Shown piece after piece: positions 17,286 to 25,618 of a DNA stretch of 64,000 nt. The stretch's first letter is position 1. Every line of letters starts with the position of its first letter. A model generated the notes under the pieces. It was not told where the DNA came from, did no database searches, and saw only the letters and a list, made by a program, of their open reading frames with translations. The stretch spans positions 12,339-76,338 of the forward strand of contig DCKB01000031.1 of the NCBI GenBank assembly GCA_002320595.1, in the 5' to 3' direction. The DNA is from Christensenella sp. UBA1685 (GTDB lineage Bacteria > Bacillota > Clostridia > Christensenellales > CAG-138). The position numbers were made by a program, and so were the translations under genes.

Positions 17286-19082
17286 CTACACGTTCTTTTC
17301 TATCCGATAATTTTCCGCCTGCGCATTGAACAGCTTGTAATACAGTCCGTCCGCCTTTTCCATGAGTGCCGCATGGGTGTCAAAACCGCTGACCGTGCCG
17401 CCGTCAAGGAGCAGGATACGGTCGCAAAAGACGCTTGAGGACATGCGGTGCGAGATATAGATCGCCGTTTTATCCCCGATGAGCGAATTGAAATTCTCAT
17501 AGATTTCGGCTTCTGCGAGCGGGTCAAGCGCACTCGTCGGTTCGTCAAGAATAATGACGGGTGCGTTTTTATAAAGCGCGCGGGCAATTGCGACCTTCTG
17601 CCGCTCGCCGCCGGAAAGCTCCACGCCGTTTTCATCGTAGGACTTCCCGAGCATGGAATACACGCCCTCGTCAAGCTCCGCCATTTTCTCATTCAGCCCT
17701 ACGCGGCGGATTACCGTGCCCGTGCCCACAAGGTCGCTGCCGGGACGGCAGCCGGTGATGTTTTCATCAATGCTGAACGCAAAAAGCTTGTAATCCTGAA
17801 ACACTGCCGCAATGGAGGCAAGGTAGGACGTGTGTTCGTATTCAAAGATATCCACACCGTTTAGCAGAATGCGCCCCTCCTCCGGCCGGTACAGCCTGGA
17901 AATGAGCTTCACAAGCGTGGTTTTGCCCGCGCCGTTAAGCCCCACGATGGAAATCTTTTCGCCACCGCGGATCTCAAAGGAAACGTCGTGCAGCACGCGC
18001 GTCTCACTGCCCGGATACCGGAAGGACACATGTTCAAAGCGGATGGATTCAACCGTTTCGGAGAACGGCAACGTTCCGCCAAAGTCGCTTTCCTCCGGCA
18101 GGGACATGAACTGCAGAAACGGTTCAAGATAGCCCAGCATCGCCGTGATGGTGACCGCGCTTGCGCCCGCGTCCGTGGCGGCCTTTGCAAAGCTTGCCGC
18201 AGCGCTTACATACATCGTAAGCGAACCGAGGCTGATCGGAGCCTTCCCGGAAAGGGAGCCGAGCACACGCAGCCCGGCGTAGCCGTACGCGAGCGCGGAT
18301 TGCAGATCGTTCAGCGCGCCGCTCAGGCCCTGAAACCGCCCCATTTTTTTATAAAACTGGTCGCATTCCCCGCTGATTTCCCGGCCATAGTCCGTAACGC
18401 GGCCGGAAATCATGCCGCTCATGTCGTAAAGGCGCACATCCTTTTGCAGTGTATCCTGGAATCCAAGGTTCACATAATACCCATATTTGCGGTTGATCGG
18501 GATGAGGCTCGCATAAAATTTGAGTTGATCCTGCATCACGCGGGAATATGCAAACAGGTTCGCCGCCACGCACAACATCAAAAGCAGGACCAACACGGGA
18601 CTGAGCGTCAGCATCACCGCAAGCGTGGTGATGATAATCAAGGCGCTTTGCAGGAACTGCGCCGTGTTGCGGATCATCTGGTAGGGCGCGCTTTGGTTGT
18701 TGAACGCGAACAGGGCGCGTTCCTTTAAATCGAGGTATTCCGGTGTTTCAAGGCAGCCGAACGGCACCTTCATGACCTTTTCCGCCATAACGCGGTCCAT
18801 CATGTTGTTTACATAGAGCTCCTTTTCATCAAGCCCACGCTTCACGGCACTGTTCAGAAGTGCGAGCACAAGGTTCAACCCCACGATCATCCCCGCATAA
18901 AGCAGAAGGTATTCGCCGCGGAGCGCGCCCGTCAGCTCGTCAATCAGGAACTTCGGCAGCAGCACGTTCAGAAGCACCTGCGCCCCCGCGAGCAGCACAG
19001 AGGACGCCATCAGCAGCACATAAGCATGCGAGGTACGCCACACAATCGAAAAAAACAGGCGAAGCTTTTCCCACTGTTTCAT
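17286..19082 (-). CDS. ABC transporter, fused permease and ATPase (second subunit)
   Basis: 598 residues: an exporter-type membrane domain with six helices (about 1-310) followed by an ATPase with GLNGAGKTTLVK (Walker A), LSGGERQKVAIARAL (signature), VIILDEPTSALD (Walker B with catalytic Glu) and the switch His in YISHRM. The start codon overlaps the stop of the preceding gene (ATGA), with GGAGGAGG upstream. With its partner it should form a heterodimeric exporter of lipid, peptide or drug type. The transported compound is unknown. Confidence 0.9.
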   Translation of the reverse strand: MKQWEKLRLFFSIVWRTSHAYVLLMASSVLLAGAQVLLNVLLPKFLIDELTGALRGEYLLLYAGMIVGLNLVLALLNSAVKRGLDEKELYVNNMMDRVMAEKVMKVPFGCLETPEYLDLKERALFAFNNQSAPYQMIRNTAQFLQSALIIITTLAVMLTLSPVLVLLLMLCVAANLFAYSRVMQDQLKFYASLIPINRKYGYYVNLGFQDTLQKDVRLYDMSGMISGRVTDYGREISGECDQFYKKMGRFQGLSGALNDLQSALAYGYAGLRVLGSLSGKAPISLGSLTMYVSAAASFAKAATDAGASAVTITAMLGYLEPFLQFMSLPEESDFGGTLPFSETVESIRFEHVSFRYPGSETRVLHDVSFEIRGGEKISIVGLNGAGKTTLVKLISRLYRPEEGRILLNGVDIFEYEHTSYLASIAAVFQDYKLFAFSIDENITGCRPGSDLVGTGTVIRRVGLNEKMAELDEGVYSMLGKSYDENGVELSGGERQKVAIARALYKNAPVIILDEPTSALDPLAEAEIYENFNSLIGDKTAIYISHRMSSSVFCDRILLLDGGTVSGFDTHAALMEKADGLYYKLFNAQAENYRIEKNV

Positions 19083-20878
19083 GCGCCCACCTCCTCCGAA
19101 GCCCGGTTGTAATACTTCCCCTGCACGGTAAACATTTCAAAATATTTGCCGCCGAGCGCCAACAGTTCCTCATGCGTGCCGTATTCGGCAAGGCCCTGCC
19201 CGTCAAAGAGGGCAATATGATCGCAAAACTTCGTGCTCGCAAGCCGGTGGGAAATGTACACCGCCGTTTTCCCCTGCACAAGCGCGGCAAAGTTTTCGTA
19301 AATCTCCGCTTCGGCAAGCGCATCGAGCGCGGCGGTTGGTTCGTCCATGATGACCATGTTCGCATCCTTATACAGCGCGCGGGCGATGGAAAGCTTTTGC
19401 GCTTCGCCGCCGGAAAGCTCCGTGCCGTCCTTTTCGATGATCTTGAGAAGCGTCTGCTCCAGGCCTTTTGGGAACGCGCGCACTTTGCCGCCAAGCCCTA
19501 CGCGTTCAAGCGCGTCCATGGCGCGCGCCCTGTCTCCCTCCGCATGGCAGGCCACGTTTTCAAGCACTGTATAGGCAAGCGTGTTGACCTCCTGAAACAC
19601 CGCGGAGAACATTGAATATAACGCTTTTTTATTGAATGCGCCGATGGGTACGCCGTTGATGAGGATTTCTCCCTCCGTCGGCGCAAAGAGGCCGGTCATC
19701 AGCTTCACAAGCGTGGACTTCCCCGCGCCGTTCACCCCTACGATCGCAAGGCGTTCCCCCTTGCGAATTGTAAAATCCAGATTTTTAAAGATGTATTTTT
19801 CCGTGCGCGGGTATTTGAAGCTCACGTTTTTGAATTCGATCTCAAGCGTATCCCCACTGATCGCAGGGTGTGTGCCGCCGTGTTCGCCCAGATCCTCATC
19901 CAGAAAGCGGAACATGTCATAGACATATTCCCCCTCGCTGTAAACCGTACCCGCCTTTTCCGCGAGCAGCTTGAGCTGCGCCGAAAGGCTCAGCACCGCC
20001 GCAAGGTACATCGAAAAATCCGCGATGGGCATCCCGCGCGTTACATCCCGCACAAGGAGGCCGTAGGTCGCCGCATCGCTCAAAAGAAGCGCGCCAAGCG
20101 CAAGGAAGCCCAACAGGAATTCCCGGCGCTTGACGCGCGCGATGATGGCAACGTATGCGTCGATCTCCCGTTTGAAATTATCAAGGATTCGGGATTGAAA
20201 CCCGTAAAGCCGCACGTCCTTGCCAAAGGAAAAATCATTGGCGGTGTTGGAATAATACCGCACGCGGCGCTCTGCATGGCCGATCTCTGCATGCAGGCCG
20301 TGCTGGAAGGCATGCGTTTCCCGGCTCACCCAAAACACGGCGGCCACATGCAGCAGCAGCGCCGCGAGAATCCATATGCTTTTCATGCCGATGAACACGA
20401 CGTAAGCAAGCACCGTCAAAAGCACGGCGGGGGTTTCATACAGCGCATGGTATACGCCTTCCACGCCGTTATCGTTGCTGTTTGCGGCATTCAGCGCGCG
20501 CTCATGCTCGTCATAGAACTTAGCGTCCTCGGTATTGCAATAGCGCATAGTGAGGTTCTTGTTCAGCATGTCTCTGAGGTATTCAAGCCGCAGCAGCCCA
20601 AGTTTATGGTAAGAAGCATAGTACAGATAGGTTTTCAGCGCCCCTACGCCGCCTGCCGCAAGGAAGAAGCCCACCGCAATAAAAACGAGCCGCTCGGCAG
20701 AAGGCGCCGGCTGTGTCAGCTCCCCGAGCACAAGCTTGGGCAGCGCCACGGCAAACATCGGGTAAACCGCCGCAGCAAGCGTATAAATCCCAAAGCTTGC
20801 AAACAGACGTTTGTTTTGCCGCCATGCGTTCTGCACAAGCCGGGCGAGTGTTTTTCCGATTGGATATGATTTTTTCAT
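19079..20878 (-). CDS. ABC transporter, fused permease and ATPase (first subunit)
   Basis: 599 residues with the same plan as its neighbour: membrane domain (about 1-330) and ATPase with GVNGAGKSTLVK, LSGGEAQKLSIARAL, MVIMDEPTAALD and YISHRLA. Both halves keep the catalytic Glu after Walker B, so unlike many heterodimeric exporters neither site looks degenerate. GGGGGAGG lies 4 bp before the ATG. It is first in the two-gene operon. No peptide precursor, immunity gene or regulator stands next to it to suggest a substrate. Confidence 0.9.
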   Translation of the reverse strand: MKKSYPIGKTLARLVQNAWRQNKRLFASFGIYTLAAAVYPMFAVALPKLVLGELTQPAPSAERLVFIAVGFFLAAGGVGALKTYLYYASYHKLGLLRLEYLRDMLNKNLTMRYCNTEDAKFYDEHERALNAANSNDNGVEGVYHALYETPAVLLTVLAYVVFIGMKSIWILAALLLHVAAVFWVSRETHAFQHGLHAEIGHAERRVRYYSNTANDFSFGKDVRLYGFQSRILDNFKREIDAYVAIIARVKRREFLLGFLALGALLLSDAATYGLLVRDVTRGMPIADFSMYLAAVLSLSAQLKLLAEKAGTVYSEGEYVYDMFRFLDEDLGEHGGTHPAISGDTLEIEFKNVSFKYPRTEKYIFKNLDFTIRKGERLAIVGVNGAGKSTLVKLMTGLFAPTEGEILINGVPIGAFNKKALYSMFSAVFQEVNTLAYTVLENVACHAEGDRARAMDALERVGLGGKVRAFPKGLEQTLLKIIEKDGTELSGGEAQKLSIARALYKDANMVIMDEPTAALDALAEAEIYENFAALVQGKTAVYISHRLASTKFCDHIALFDGQGLAEYGTHEELLALGGKYFEMFTVQGKYYNRASEEVGA

Positions 20879-20908
20879 GCTGCCTCCCCCGGAAAATGAG
20901 ATGGGTTT

Positions 20909-20963
20909 ATTAAATCACAGCCTTCCCCTTTGCGTCAAGCAAGGAGCGGTTGCGCAACCGCTC
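20909..20963 (-). promoter_or_regulatory. Promoter and flanking palindrome of the ABC exporter operon
   Basis: Minus strand TTGACG (20933-20938), 18 bp, TTTAAT (20909-20914). Five bases upstream of the -35 lies a perfect 20-bp palindrome (20944-20963; arms GAGCGGTTGC and GCAACCGCTC). Its position fits a regulator binding site; it could instead be a terminator-like hairpin lacking a T run. Confidence 0.5.
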
Positions 20964-21013
20964 GAATCCTGTGCGTTTATCGTTTGAATGCTTGTGATTC
21001 TTGCTCTTTAAAT

Positions 21014-21040
21014 AAAAACGGGCAGGAGTTTTCCCGCCCG
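21014..21040 (-). terminator. Terminator after the glycerophosphodiesterase gene
   Basis: On the minus strand CGGGCGGG pairs with CCTGCCCG (one mismatch) and is followed by TTTTTATTT. It lies 16 bp past the stop. Confidence 0.85.
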
Positions 21041-21056
21041 AAAAATTGTTTTTTAA

Positions 21057-21785
21057 TTACCGTCCCGCCGCCTGCAGCGCGAGGTTCGGATAATTCGTGA
21101 TGACCGCATTCACGCCCGCTTCAATCAGCTCGCGCATTACCTGCGGGTCGTTCGCTGTCCATGGGTTCACATCCACGCCCGCCTTACGGCAGCCTTCCAG
21201 TATGCCGGGGCAGTTGAGCGCGGCAAGGTAATGCGGATGCAGCGCGTTTGCGCCCACATACTTCGCATAAACCCATGGGTCCACCATTGCATCGGAATAA
21301 AGAAGGCCGATCTTTGCTTCCGGATCAAGCTCGCGGATTTTCAAAAGGACATAATGATTGAACGAGGAATACAGAATGCGCCCCTGCATGCCCATCTCGC
21401 GTTCAAGCGCAATCAGATGGTCCCATATGCCGTAATAGATTACAACGTCGCACTTGACCTCCACATTGATGGTAAGGTTTGTGTTTCTGAGCAGGCCGTA
21501 CACTTCGCGCAGCGTTGGAATACGGACGTTCTGATAGCCTTCCATGCCGTTTGAAAAATCCAGGCGTTTGAGCTCCTGGCAGGTCATATCCACCACGCGG
21601 CCCGTACCGTTTGAAGTGCGGTCCACCGTTTCGTCGTGAATGACCATGAGCTTCCCGTCCGAGCTCATGTGCACATCAAGTTCCACGCCGTCTGCGCCCT
21701 GCTCCACCGCCAGCTTGAACGCCGGGATGGTGTTTTCCGGCGCATACCCGCTCGCCCCTCTATGTGCCCAAATCTTTGTTGCCAT
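21057..21785 (-). CDS. Glycerophosphodiester phosphodiesterase
   Basis: 242 residues of the GDPD TIM barrel, cytoplasmic. Active-site motifs in order: IWAHRGASGYAPENT (first His, Arg), GADGVELDVHMSSDG (Glu-x-Asp for the metal), VIHDETVDRTSNG (second His), NVEVKCD and PWTAND. It should release glycerol-3-phosphate from deacylated phospholipids (GlpQ/UgpQ activity). GGGGGA precedes ATG 21785; an earlier in-frame ATG at 21815 lacks a ribosome site. Its promoter has an extended -10 (TGGTATAAT) at about 21823. Confidence 0.92.
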   Translation of the reverse strand: MATKIWAHRGASGYAPENTIPAFKLAVEQGADGVELDVHMSSDGKLMVIHDETVDRTSNGTGRVVDMTCQELKRLDFSNGMEGYQNVRIPTLREVYGLLRNTNLTINVEVKCDVVIYYGIWDHLIALEREMGMQGRILYSSFNHYVLLKIRELDPEAKIGLLYSDAMVDPWVYAKYVGANALHPHYLAALNCPGILEGCRKAGVDVNPWTANDPQVMRELIEAGVNAVITNYPNLALQAAGR

Positions 21786-21822
21786 ATCGCCGTTCCCCCT
21801 GTTTACGTTTCGCATTTTCTAA

Positions 21823-21831
21823 ATTATACCA
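21823..21831 (-). promoter_or_regulatory. Extended -10 promoter of the glycerophosphodiesterase gene
   Basis: Minus strand TGGTATAAT with no good -35 at 17 bp, as is usual for extended -10 promoters. It is 38 bp before the start codon. Confidence 0.45.
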
Positions 21832-21876
21832 TCTTTCTTACGAGAAAAAAACCGGCTAACTGTAAACAATATTGGC

Positions 21877-22248
21877 ATGAAATTAAGTATTTTCCTTCTT
21901 GCATTCTTTCTCGGCGGCACGCTCTATGTTCTGCTGGAGCTCCTTTGGCGCGGCCGCAGCCACGTTTCGATGTTCTGCGCCGGCGGGCTGGCCCTTCTGC
22001 TGCTGCACGGGCTGTTTCTCCGCTTCGCGCTTCCGCTCTTCGCGCAGTGCCTTGTCGGCGGGCTTGTGATCACAGCGATCGAATTTGTCGCGGGCGCGAT
22101 TGTGAATGTGCGTCTGAAGCTCAACGTGTGGGATTATTCCAAAATGCCCCTCAACCTGTATGGGCAGGTCTGCTTGCCGTTCTCGCTGCTCTGGTGCCTG
22201 CTTACGCTCCCCATCTCTTTCTTAAGCGGCTATCTTGCAACGCTCTGA
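21877..22248 (+). CDS. Small four-helix membrane protein, CmpB/ABC-transporter type IV-like
   Basis: 123 residues, almost entirely hydrophobic with four predicted membrane helices. The central EFVAGAIVNVRLKLNVWDYS and following N-L-x-G-Q segment are typical of PF06541 (called putative ABC transporter type IV, CmpB), a family common in Clostridia with no established role. No Shine-Dalgarno sequence is visible within 20 nt of the ATG, and AT-rich promoter-like sequence lies immediately before it, so the message could be leaderless. Divergent from the glycerophosphodiesterase gene. Confidence 0.7.
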   Translation: MKLSIFLLAFFLGGTLYVLLELLWRGRSHVSMFCAGGLALLLLHGLFLRFALPLFAQCLVGGLVITAIEFVAGAIVNVRLKLNVWDYSKMPLNLYGQVCLPFSLLWCLLTLPISFLSGYLATL

Positions 22249-22252
22249 CAGC

Positions 22253-22281
22253 TTGAAGCTTTCCTCTGTTTGCGGTATCAT
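22253..22281 (+). promoter_or_regulatory. Candidate promoter of the DUF4438 gene
   Basis: TTGAAG, 17 bp, TATCAT, starting 5 bp after the end of the small membrane protein gene. Confidence 0.5.
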
Positions 22282-22334
22282 AAGGAAAAGATTTCATTTC
22301 CGCATGATCCCGCACAAACTGAAAGGAGAGCCCT

Positions 22335-23201
22335 ATGCAAAAAGCAAAGATCAATTCTGCCCGCCTTGTGATGCAGAGTGTCGCAGGCATGGTACGCCAT
22401 CCCTATATGGGCGGCCCATACCGCATCTCCCATGATGGCATTGCCCATGTGCTGCCCGCCACAGGCGCAATCACTTACAATGTGAAGATTGGCGATTCCG
22501 TTTATGCCATGGAATGTGACCATGTGGAGCCGGGCGTTACGGTGCTCAACCCGGACAAAGCCGAAAACGCTGCTTTCAACACGCTTTCCTGCGTCGGCAA
22601 CACGGCGGTTGTCATCTCTGGCGACGCAAAGGGTGCGCGCGGCTTTGTGACCGGCACCCATGGCGGTGTGGAGCATGTGATCTGCTATTTTCCGGCGGAT
22701 GCGCTCGAGCGTATGGCCATCGGCGACCGCATTCAGGTGCGCGCCCAGGGGCAGGGCATGCAGATCGAAGGCTTTGAACGCACCGTTGCCTGCATGAACC
22801 TTGACCCAAACCTGTTTGAGAAAATGAACATCTCCGTGGAAGATGGAAAGCTGATTGTGCCCGTTGCCGCACGCGTGCCTGCCTATCTCATGGGCAGCGG
22901 CGTCGGTTCCGCAAGTTCCACAAGCGGAGATTATGACATCATGACCGCGGATCACGACGAAATCGTCCGCCTTGGGCTTCACAAGCTCCGCTATGGTGAT
23001 TTTGTGCTGCTGGAGGATTGCGATACCTCCTTCGGCCGGGGCTATCTCGGCGGCGCGCGCACCATCGGGATCGTCATCCACAGCGATTGTATCAAGATGG
23101 GCCACGGCCCGGGCGTAACAACGCTCCTTACGAGCAAAACTCCCGTCATCGAAGGCAGGCTCGATGCGGGTGCGAACCTCGCGGATTATATGGGGGTGTA
23201 A
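22335..23201 (+). CDS. DUF4438 family protein, function unknown
   Basis: 288 residues, soluble, preceded by AAAGGAGAG. The N-terminal motif YRISHDGIAHVLPATGAITYNV and following GD-x-x-x-x-x-x-x-D-H-V-E-P-G match DUF4438, a family I recall from the Thermotoga protein TM1086; the recall is from memory. Conserved acidic and His residues (TGTHGGVEHV, TADHDEIV, LEDCDTSFGRGY) suggest a metal-dependent enzyme, but no activity is established. The gene has its own promoter and terminator. A fragment of its 3' end is repeated at 24255-24344. Confidence 0.75.
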   Translation: MQKAKINSARLVMQSVAGMVRHPYMGGPYRISHDGIAHVLPATGAITYNVKIGDSVYAMECDHVEPGVTVLNPDKAENAAFNTLSCVGNTAVVISGDAKGARGFVTGTHGGVEHVICYFPADALERMAIGDRIQVRAQGQGMQIEGFERTVACMNLDPNLFEKMNISVEDGKLIVPVAARVPAYLMGSGVGSASSTSGDYDIMTADHDEIVRLGLHKLRYGDFVLLEDCDTSFGRGYLGGARTIGIVIHSDCIKMGHGPGVTTLLTSKTPVIEGRLDAGANLADYMGV

Positions 23202-23277
23202 CGCTTCAGGCTCTGCCGGGTTTACGGAAGGACGAAAGCCGCCGGGGGGAATCTGCCGGTGTCCATAAGACAACGAG

Positions 23278-23320
23278 CCCGACCTGTGACTGCGATCATA
23301 GGCCGGGTTTCCATTTTTAT
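23278..23320 (+). terminator. Terminator after the DUF4438 gene
   Basis: CCCGACCTGTGA and TCATAGGCCGGG form a long stem with one mismatch and a 6-nt loop, followed by TTTCCATTTTTAT. Confidence 0.8.
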
Positions 23321-23340
23321 GTATTGGCGCTTACGGCATC

Positions 23341-23392
23341 CAAGGCTCCCTTATGTAAAGGGAGCTGTCAGCGAAGCTGCCTGAGGGATTGT
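23341..23392. repeat. Interspersed intergenic repeat of gut-Clostridia type
   Basis: Contains the stem CTCCCTT/AAAGGGAG followed by CAGCGAAGCTG and CTGAGGGATTG. This arrangement closely resembles a short repeat that I remember as scattered through intergenic regions of many gut Bacillota. Only one copy is visible here, so the assignment rests on memory. Confidence 0.45.
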
Positions 23393-23434
23393 CTTGCCGC
23401 AGCATCAATATACTCACATGCGGCCTGAAAGCTC

Positions 23435-23941
23435 CTACTCATAAAGGTTCTTTTCGTAACAAACCTCTATCGCTTCAAGGCTTCGCTTTGCTTTTCCGTT
23501 GGCTGCAAATCCATGTACCTCGTAGAAGCGTCTTGCTCTTGTGTTTGCTTCAAAAACCCAAAGCATAATCTTCGAATAGCCTGCCGCTGCAACATCATGT
23601 AGCACGGCATCCATCATCTTACTGCCATACCCTTTTCGCCATTGATTCTGTAAACTATGAATACAAATGAGTTCGGCATAGCCAGGCATATCCTTCTCGC
23701 GGGTGGCATCCCACCATGCGATACAATGTGGCTTGCCCTCAACTTTCAACAAATAGCCGTTTCCGATATTCTGATCCAATATATGGCGATACATTTCGGT
23801 TGCTTTATTTACTTGAGTATATCTTTGCAGCACATCGTCACTCAATATATCCTTAAACCCTGCTTTCCAACTTTCTGTCTGTATATATGCCAATTCTTCT
23901 TCGTCACCCAACTTGGCACGTTCAATTGTATATTCCGTCAT
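23435..23941 (-). CDS. GNAT-family N-acetyltransferase
   Basis: 168 residues with the acetyl-CoA-binding region LICIHSLQNQWRKGYGSKMM (Q/R-x-x-G-x-G/A variant QWRKGYGS) and a C-terminal NTRARRFYEVHGF motif typical of the family. Acceptor unknown. The ATG at 23941 follows GGAGGA. The gene is visibly richer in A and T than its neighbours, which suggests recent acquisition. It lies inside the rearranged stretch between the intact DUF4438 gene and the fused gene fragments. Confidence 0.85.
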   Translation of the reverse strand: MTEYTIERAKLGDEEELAYIQTESWKAGFKDILSDDVLQRYTQVNKATEMYRHILDQNIGNGYLLKVEGKPHCIAWWDATREKDMPGYAELICIHSLQNQWRKGYGSKMMDAVLHDVAAAGYSKIMLWVFEANTRARRFYEVHGFAANGKAKRSLEAIEVCYEKNLYE

Positions 23942-24023
23942 TTTCCTCCTCCACAAATCCGTATTTGCTGCGTTCTTCTTTGAATTAGAATAACAGAAGA
24001 GTTTGCAAAAGTCTATTGCCCAC

Positions 24024-24058
24024 AAAAAGAACCTCCCAAACCGTTTTGGTTCAGGAGG
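24024..24058 (-). terminator. Minus-strand terminator downstream of the exonuclease III fragment
   Basis: CCTCC-tg-AACC pairs with GGTT-tg-GGAGG on the minus strand and is followed by TTCTTTTTG. It may be the original terminator of exoA, now beside the fragment. Confidence 0.6.
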
Positions 24059-24116
24059 CCATGTTTGCATTCCTGTTTTACGGCCTCAGCCCAATTCCTA
24101 TCAGCTCTGTTTTTGC

Positions 24117-24263
24117 TTATTCCGGCATGCCCATCTCCAGCATCACGGGGCAATGATCGCTGCCCATGACCTCCGGCAGAATGCTGCTTTCTTCAATGCA
24201 GCCGCGGATGCGCTCGCTTACAAGAAAATAGTCGATGCGCCACCCCGCGTTATTGGCGCGGGC
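24117..24263 (-). pseudogene. 3' fragment of exonuclease III gene (duplication remnant)
   Basis: About 124 bp (24132-24254) match the 3' end of the intact exoA at 25631-25753 with four differences; the reading NNAGWRIDYFLV to SDHCPVMLEM is kept. The final codons differ (GMPE instead of EEI). The fragment stops abruptly at GGCGCGGGC, where sequence from the end of the DUF4438 gene begins. It has no start and cannot encode an enzyme. Confidence 0.88.
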
Positions 24264-24344
24264 GTAACAACGCTTCTTACGAGCAAAACGCCCATCGTCG
24301 AGGGCAGGCTCGATGCGGGCGCGAATCTTCAGGTGGGCATTTAA
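24255..24344 (+). pseudogene. 3' fragment of DUF4438 gene (duplication remnant)
   Basis: Bases 24264-24326 correspond to 23115-23177 of the intact gene with about seven differences; the reading GVTTLLTSKTP then EGRLDAGANL is preserved, after which it diverges to QVGI and a stop. It is joined head-on to the exonuclease III fragment at a 9-bp sequence that is shared by both parent genes. Confidence 0.88.
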
Positions 24345-25309
24345 TTCTTCTGTTCCGCTATTTTCAAAAACGCAAGTGCAGCCTGCCGCCAAGCCTCGGG
24401 CTCTTCCCGCATTGGAGTATGCGCGGAATGCTCGAACCAGACCCATTGCTTTCTTGGAGCCTGCAATGCATCGAACCATGCTCTTGCAAGCTCGGGCGGC
24501 GTGCATTGGTCATGCCGCCCTTCCAATAGGCAGACGGGCATTTCAAGCTTTGCCGCGTCCCTGATCAGGTTCTGCTCCAACACCGCGTCCCATAGTGCCC
24601 GGATGCAGCCGGCATTTCCATCCCACGCGTGATATAGTTCCCCCAGCGTATAGGCTCCTGAGCGCAGCGCAGGCAGAAGTGCGCTGTTCCACTTTGTACT
24701 CTTTCTGAAGGAAACCCCACCGTATTTTTTCACATAACGCCGCTGCACCCACGCACCCTTTGGCGTGGAATAGCGTCCTTTTTCCGGTGCGCCGATGCGT
24801 TGGAGCTCGCGCATCGCCTCCGCATCTCCGCGCCGCGCGGCTTCTTCACAAACGAACTCATAGGAAAGACGCTCCCCTTCCGCACCGTTAACCATTTGCC
24901 CCGAGCCCAAGTATGCGGAAATTCCCTCCGGATACGCGCTGCAAAGCAATGTTCCAAGAAGTGTGCCCCATGAATGCGCAACAAGAATAAGCGCATCCTG
25001 CTTAAATTTTTTCAACAGATATTCCTTTACCTGCCGCACATCCTCCAATACCTGTGGGAGCGTCATCGGTTCCTTTTCCGCAAGCGTTGGCGCAAAGCTG
25101 AGTCCCGCCCCGCGCTGATCCCAGCACACGAGCGTATAATGCTTCGCCAATGCAGATTGGCAGCCCAATACAAGGTGCCTGTCCGGCGCACCGGGGCCGC
25201 CATGCAGAAAAAGCATCAACGGCAGGTTCTCCTCCGCCGCGCGATAGCACAGCGCATGGTTCCATCCATTGAGCCGAACCGTTTCCCTTTTATCCAACGC
25301 ATACCGCAT
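24341..25309 (-). CDS. Alpha/beta hydrolase, proline iminopeptidase-like (S33)
   Basis: 322 residues. LFLHGGPGAPD is the oxyanion motif of prolyl iminopeptidases and relatives, LVAHSWGT carries the nucleophile Ser near residue 105, CLLEGRHDQCTP the acid Asp, and FEHSAHTP the catalytic His. A cap domain with WNSALL and YTLGELY fits the same group. It probably removes small N-terminal residues from peptides or hydrolyses related amides. It starts 1 bp after the MazG-like gene ends, with AAGGG before it, so it belongs to the exoA operon. Its 3' end touches the DUF4438 fragment. Confidence 0.85.
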   Translation of the reverse strand: MRYALDKRETVRLNGWNHALCYRAAEENLPLMLFLHGGPGAPDRHLVLGCQSALAKHYTLVCWDQRGAGLSFAPTLAEKEPMTLPQVLEDVRQVKEYLLKKFKQDALILVAHSWGTLLGTLLCSAYPEGISAYLGSGQMVNGAEGERLSYEFVCEEAARRGDAEAMRELQRIGAPEKGRYSTPKGAWVQRRYVKKYGGVSFRKSTKWNSALLPALRSGAYTLGELYHAWDGNAGCIRALWDAVLEQNLIRDAAKLEMPVCLLEGRHDQCTPPELARAWFDALQAPRKQWVWFEHSAHTPMREEPEAWRQAALAFLKIAEQKN

Positions 25310-25310
25310 T

Positions 25311-25616
25311 TTATTCCAACCCTTCCGCGCGCAGCCGCGCAAGGTTCTCCTCAATCTGCGTTTCCAATTGTTCTTCCACGCCGTAATACAGCGCAAGTTG
25401 TGTCAAAGCCACCATTGCCTGACGAATCTCGTTTGCAAGATTCTCCTTTTGCGGTGCGCCGTGTTTTTCGCGTTTTCGTCCGCTGCCTTCCCAGAGGTTC
25501 ACCTCTGCGGCAACTTCTCCGCATTTCTCCAAGAGCCGCGTCACAATTTGGAACGGTTCGTTTCCTCCGGGAAAACGCCGGTTTGCGCCGCGCGCCATCC
25601 GATAAAAACGCTCCAT
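25311..25616 (-). CDS. MazG-like small helical protein
   Basis: 101 residues, predicted all-helical. FQIVTRLLEKCGEVAAEVNL resembles the E-x-x-E metal-binding helix of MazG-like nucleotide pyrophosphohydrolases, and a second helix ENLANEIRQAMVAL supplies further acidic residues, though the usual E-x-x-D pair is not obvious. Possible role: hydrolysis of non-canonical NTPs. GGAGGAG for its ATG lies in the end of exoA, 2 bp away, so the two genes are coupled. Confidence 0.6.
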   Translation of the reverse strand: MERFYRMARGANRRFPGGNEPFQIVTRLLEKCGEVAAEVNLWEGSGRKREKHGAPQKENLANEIRQAMVALTQLALYYGVEEQLETQIEENLARLRAEGLE

Positions 25617-25618
25617 GC

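Noticed and set aside
17286..20878. Bacteriocin or lantibiotic cluster around the ABC exporter
   Set aside because: No peptidase C39 domain, precursor peptide, modifying enzyme or immunity gene is nearby.
23205..23320. A possible riboswitch in the structured DNA after the DUF4438 gene
   Set aside because: It lies at the 3' end of one gene and not ahead of another on the same strand; the structure is explained by a terminator.
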